In this document: positions 61,285-64,000 of the stretch, in pieces
Layout of the letters: each line of letters opens with the position of its first letter
Numbering within the stretch: the stretch's first letter is position 1
Source of the DNA: Cellulomonas composti
GTDB taxonomy: Bacteria; Actinomycetota; Actinomycetes; Actinomycetales; Cellulomonadaceae
Reading direction: 5' to 3'
Assembly (NCBI RefSeq): GCF_007990245.1
Contig: NZ_BJWG01000002.1
Location: forward strand, 124,001-188,000
DNA length: 64,000 nucleotides
Notes under the pieces: generated by a model
Seen by the model: the letters and a program-made list of their open reading frames with translations, nothing else
Databases searched by the model: none
Told to the model about the DNA's origin: nothing
Translations under genes and position numbers: made by a program

Positions 61285-61288
<4 letters not shown>
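60455..61288 (-). CDS. ABC-2 type permease (DrrB-like)
   Basis: The 277-residue protein has six membrane helices and ABC-2 marks: SLIKTWRTPEALIDVTLQPIIFLAIFVTIFGN, FDRFKSLPIPRVAPLLGAVTGDIVRYV and FGSNVFVETSDLPGWMQGFVAVNPLTHLV. It belongs to the daunorubicin-exporter (DrrB) type. Its ATG at 61288 overlaps the ATPase stop by four bases. Together the two form an exporter for a drug or lipid. No biosynthetic gene is adjacent, so the cargo is unknown. Confidence 0.94.
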
Positions 61289-62271
<983 letters not shown>

Positions 62272-62343
62272 GGGACCACCTTCGGCCGCAGCGCTGACAC
62301 CGCGCCGACATGCGACCGACAGCGGACCGACAAGGAGACGGGC

Positions 62344-63609
62344 TCAGCCGCAGGTCGGGGCCGTCGTCGTGCCCGGCGAGGGCGTCGCGCGGACCGTCGG
62401 CGTCGCGCGATCCGTCGGCGTCGCGCGGACCGTGGGCCCCGACGCGCGCGGACGTGGCCTGGGGGAAGCGGTGGGCCGGTCCGTGAGCGGCTCGTCGGCG
62501 AGGAGCCTGGCCCAGAGCTGATCGGCGGCCGTCGTCCACACGACCCGGTTGCGGTTCTGGCGCGCCTCGGTGACCGGGACCATCACGCGCTCGATCACGT
62601 CGAGGTCGCGCAGGCTGTAGGCGAGGCCGAGCACGGTCCGCGGGTCCGCCAGCGCAGGGCTGACGCTGAGCGACCGCGCGACCGCGTCGAGGACGCGGAG
62701 CAGCTCGACCGGGTCGCGCAGCAGGTCCTCGGAGCGCACCTGGGCGCCGAGCGCGTCGATCATCTGCTGCTGGCGGGCGATCCGGGCGAGGTCCGAACCG
62801 AGCTCCAGGCCGTTCCCCTTGCCTGTCCGTGCCCGCAGGAACTGGATCGCGGTCCGCCCGTCCAGGTGGTTCCAGCCCGCGTCGAGCACCAGGTGCCCCG
62901 CCTTCGGCGACTCCATGCGCTCCGGGAGGCAGAGGTCGAGCCCGTCCAGCTCGTCGATCACGGCCGCGACGCCGTCCATCTTGACGACGACGCTCGCATC
63001 GATCAGCACGCCCGTGCTCTGCTCGACCGTCCTGATCACGCACGCGGCTCCCGACGCGAGGTCCTCCGTCGGGCCGCCGCCGAACCACAGCGCGTCGTTG
63101 AAGATGTGCGCGCGGACCGCGGTGCTGCTCGTGCCGTCCGGGCGCAGGCAGGCCGGGATGTCGACCAGCGAGTCTCGCGGGATGGAGACCACCGAGACGC
63201 GCGTCCGGTCGGCCGAGACGTGCACGACCATCGTCGTGTCGTTGTGCATGCCGCCGACCGGCCCGCCGATCTGCTCGTTCTCGCCGTCGCGCATGTCGGT
63301 GCCGACCACGAGCACGTTGACGGCCCGACCCCCGAAGCCGTCCGACGGCAGCACCGGCGCGCCGGCTCCGGTGGTCGACGTGGGACGCGGGCCGGCCAGG
63401 TACCGGTCGACGTCCGCGACCTCCATGGAGCCGCGCAGCCGGTGCGCGGCCGTCGCGACGGCCGCGCACGAGAACGCCAGGGCGCCGACGACGACGAGGC
63501 CCGCGACCCGCCACCCCCGACGGCGCCGCGACGGACCGCGGGCGTGCCGCGCGACGGCGGCCGCGGCGCCGTCTTCCTGCAGGTCACGAGAGTGACGCGG
63601 ACTGCTCAC
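62344..63609 (-). CDS. LytR-CpsA-Psr (LCP) family cell-wall glycopolymer ligase
   Basis: The 421-residue protein has a short cytoplasmic N-terminus with RRRRGWRV, one membrane helix (AGLVVVGALAFSCAAVATAA) and an external LCP domain. LCP marks are NVLVVGTDMRDGENEQIGGPVGGMHNDTTMVVHV, VVSIPRDSLVDIPA and GRTAIQFLRAR. It transfers teichoic-acid-like or arabinogalactan-like polymers from polyprenol phosphate to peptidoglycan. The C-terminal tail is Pro/Thr/Arg-rich and coded by three 18-base tandem repeats (62381-62434, TVRATP/TDRATP/TVRATP). The ATG at 63609 is standard. Confidence 0.93.
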   Translation of the reverse strand: MSSPRHSRDLQEDGAAAAVARHARGPSRRRRGWRVAGLVVVGALAFSCAAVATAAHRLRGSMEVADVDRYLAGPRPTSTTGAGAPVLPSDGFGGRAVNVLVVGTDMRDGENEQIGGPVGGMHNDTTMVVHVSADRTRVSVVSIPRDSLVDIPACLRPDGTSSTAVRAHIFNDALWFGGGPTEDLASGAACVIRTVEQSTGVLIDASVVVKMDGVAAVIDELDGLDLCLPERMESPKAGHLVLDAGWNHLDGRTAIQFLRARTGKGNGLELGSDLARIARQQQMIDALGAQVRSEDLLRDPVELLRVLDAVARSLSVSPALADPRTVLGLAYSLRDLDVIERVMVPVTEARQNRNRVVWTTAADQLWARLLADEPLTDRPTASPRPRPRASGPTVRATPTDRATPTVRATPSPGTTTAPTCG

Positions 63610-63719
63610 GTCGCGACGCTAGCGACGCCGGCGACCGCCCGGGGCGCCGCGGTGCGCAGGTTCGGCGCAGGGTTGCGGGGCGGTTCGTGAACGTTCGGCG
63701 CAGGCCTGCCCGCGTCCGC

Positions 63720-64000
63720 TCACGCAGGTCCCGTCGCGGCGGCGACGAACCGCTCCAGCAGCCGTCGGACCGTCTCCGGATCGAGCCGAACCGGATCGGT
63801 CTGGCGCGGGTCGGTCTGGCGCGGATCGGTCGGGCCCTCCGACGTCGCCAGCTCGGGCGCGTCCTCGACGAGTCCCGCCCGCTCGGCCGCGAGGAGCGCC
63901 GCGCCCGCCGCGACCGCCTGCCCCTCGGCGACCAGGTCCACGGGGACCGGCGAGCACCACCGTTTGAGCGCCGCCCACGCGGGGTTGGCGATGAGGGGTC
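63720..64000 (-). CDS. C-terminal fragment of a probable FGGY-family sugar kinase
   Basis: The minus-strand frame runs in from the window edge and ends at 63720. The visible part, LIANPAWAALKRWCSPVPVDLVAEGQAVAAGAALLAAERAGLV, looks like the C-terminal ATPase lobe of xylulokinase or gluconokinase-like FGGY kinases, where a GAALLA helix follows a short Pro-rich strand. A 15-base tandem repeat codes the TDPRQ TDPRQ TDP linker near the end. Only the last 93 codons are present, with no substrate or ATP-loop motif in view, so the family call is moderate. A separate GTG start at 63941 would give a stand-alone 73-residue protein and is less likely. Confidence 0.5.
   Translation of the reverse strand, partial: PLIANPAWAALKRWCSPVPVDLVAEGQAVAAGAALLAAERAGLVEDAPELATSEGPTDPRQTDPRQTDPVRLDPETVRRLLERFVAAATGPA

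Noticed and set aside
62381-62434. Three 18-bp tandem repeats as a regulatory array
   Set aside because: They are within the LCP gene and simply encode its Pro/Thr/Arg tail (TVRATP units), a common wall-spanning type of tail.

Overview
The window is very GC-rich (clearly above 70% by eye) with dense, often overlapping genes, GTG/TTG starts, an F420-type LLM oxidoreductase, DUF2510 and DUF5684 proteins, NrdHIEF with NrdR boxes, a CU044-type anti-sigma gene and several carbohydrate-active enzymes. This points to an actinobacterium of the Micrococcales, most like Cellulomonas or a close relative. The genus is an inference from gene content, not from a marker gene.

Layout. 1-11 kb: a truncated uracil/xanthine permease, a GT-C-like membrane protein, an LLM oxidoreductase, a Nei-type DNA glycosylase, an FtsH-like membrane AAA protease, a tyrosine phosphatase, a lipoprotein L,D-transpeptidase, and a TetR/MFS efflux pair. 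11-18 kb: a DsbA-like thiol protein with a small two-cysteine membrane protein, a large clan GH-Q (GH94-like) protein, a polytopic membrane protein, a VapBC toxin-antitoxin pair and tRNA-Ser(CGA). 18-21 kb: Sir2, TadA, Upp and an NAD(P)-binding protein. 21-28 kb: a giant single-polypeptide sigma factor / zinc-finger anti-sigma / membrane / surface protein, divergent from a degenerate GGDEF protein, then an APH-family kinase-like protein and a DUF2510 protein. 28-35 kb: DUF1540, McrA-head-like, universal stress, MFS plus GH1 beta-glucosidase, and a normal ECF sigma/anti-sigma pair. 35-42 kb: a LacI-regulated sugar operon (binding protein, GH31, two permeases) with two matching operators at its promoter. 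42-47 kb: a KstD-like flavoprotein with a divergent TetR, and a flippase-like protein carrying a kinase-like domain.

47-51 kb holds nrdHIE and nrdF, with two NrdR boxes, a promoter, and four DnaA-box-like sites upstream. 51.8-60.4 kb is the most unusual part: an AfsR-like STAND regulator converges on a three-gene, translationally coupled operon encoding a trypsin-co-occurring (Trypco1) protein, a trypsin-like protease fused to a CHAT domain that has lost both catalytic residues, and a 1028-residue TPR-type protein. This resembles predicted NTP-dependent conflict/immunity systems. 60.4-64 kb: a DrrAB-type ABC exporter, an LCP-family cell-wall ligase, and the C-terminus of a probable FGGY sugar kinase at the edge.

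Recurring themes are sensing across the membrane (sigma fusion, ECF/anti-sigma pair, LCP, L,D-transpeptidase), beta- and alpha-glucoside use (GH1, GH31, GH94-like), and short tandem duplications that sit on stop codons at several gene ends. No insertion sequence, CRISPR array or rRNA was seen.
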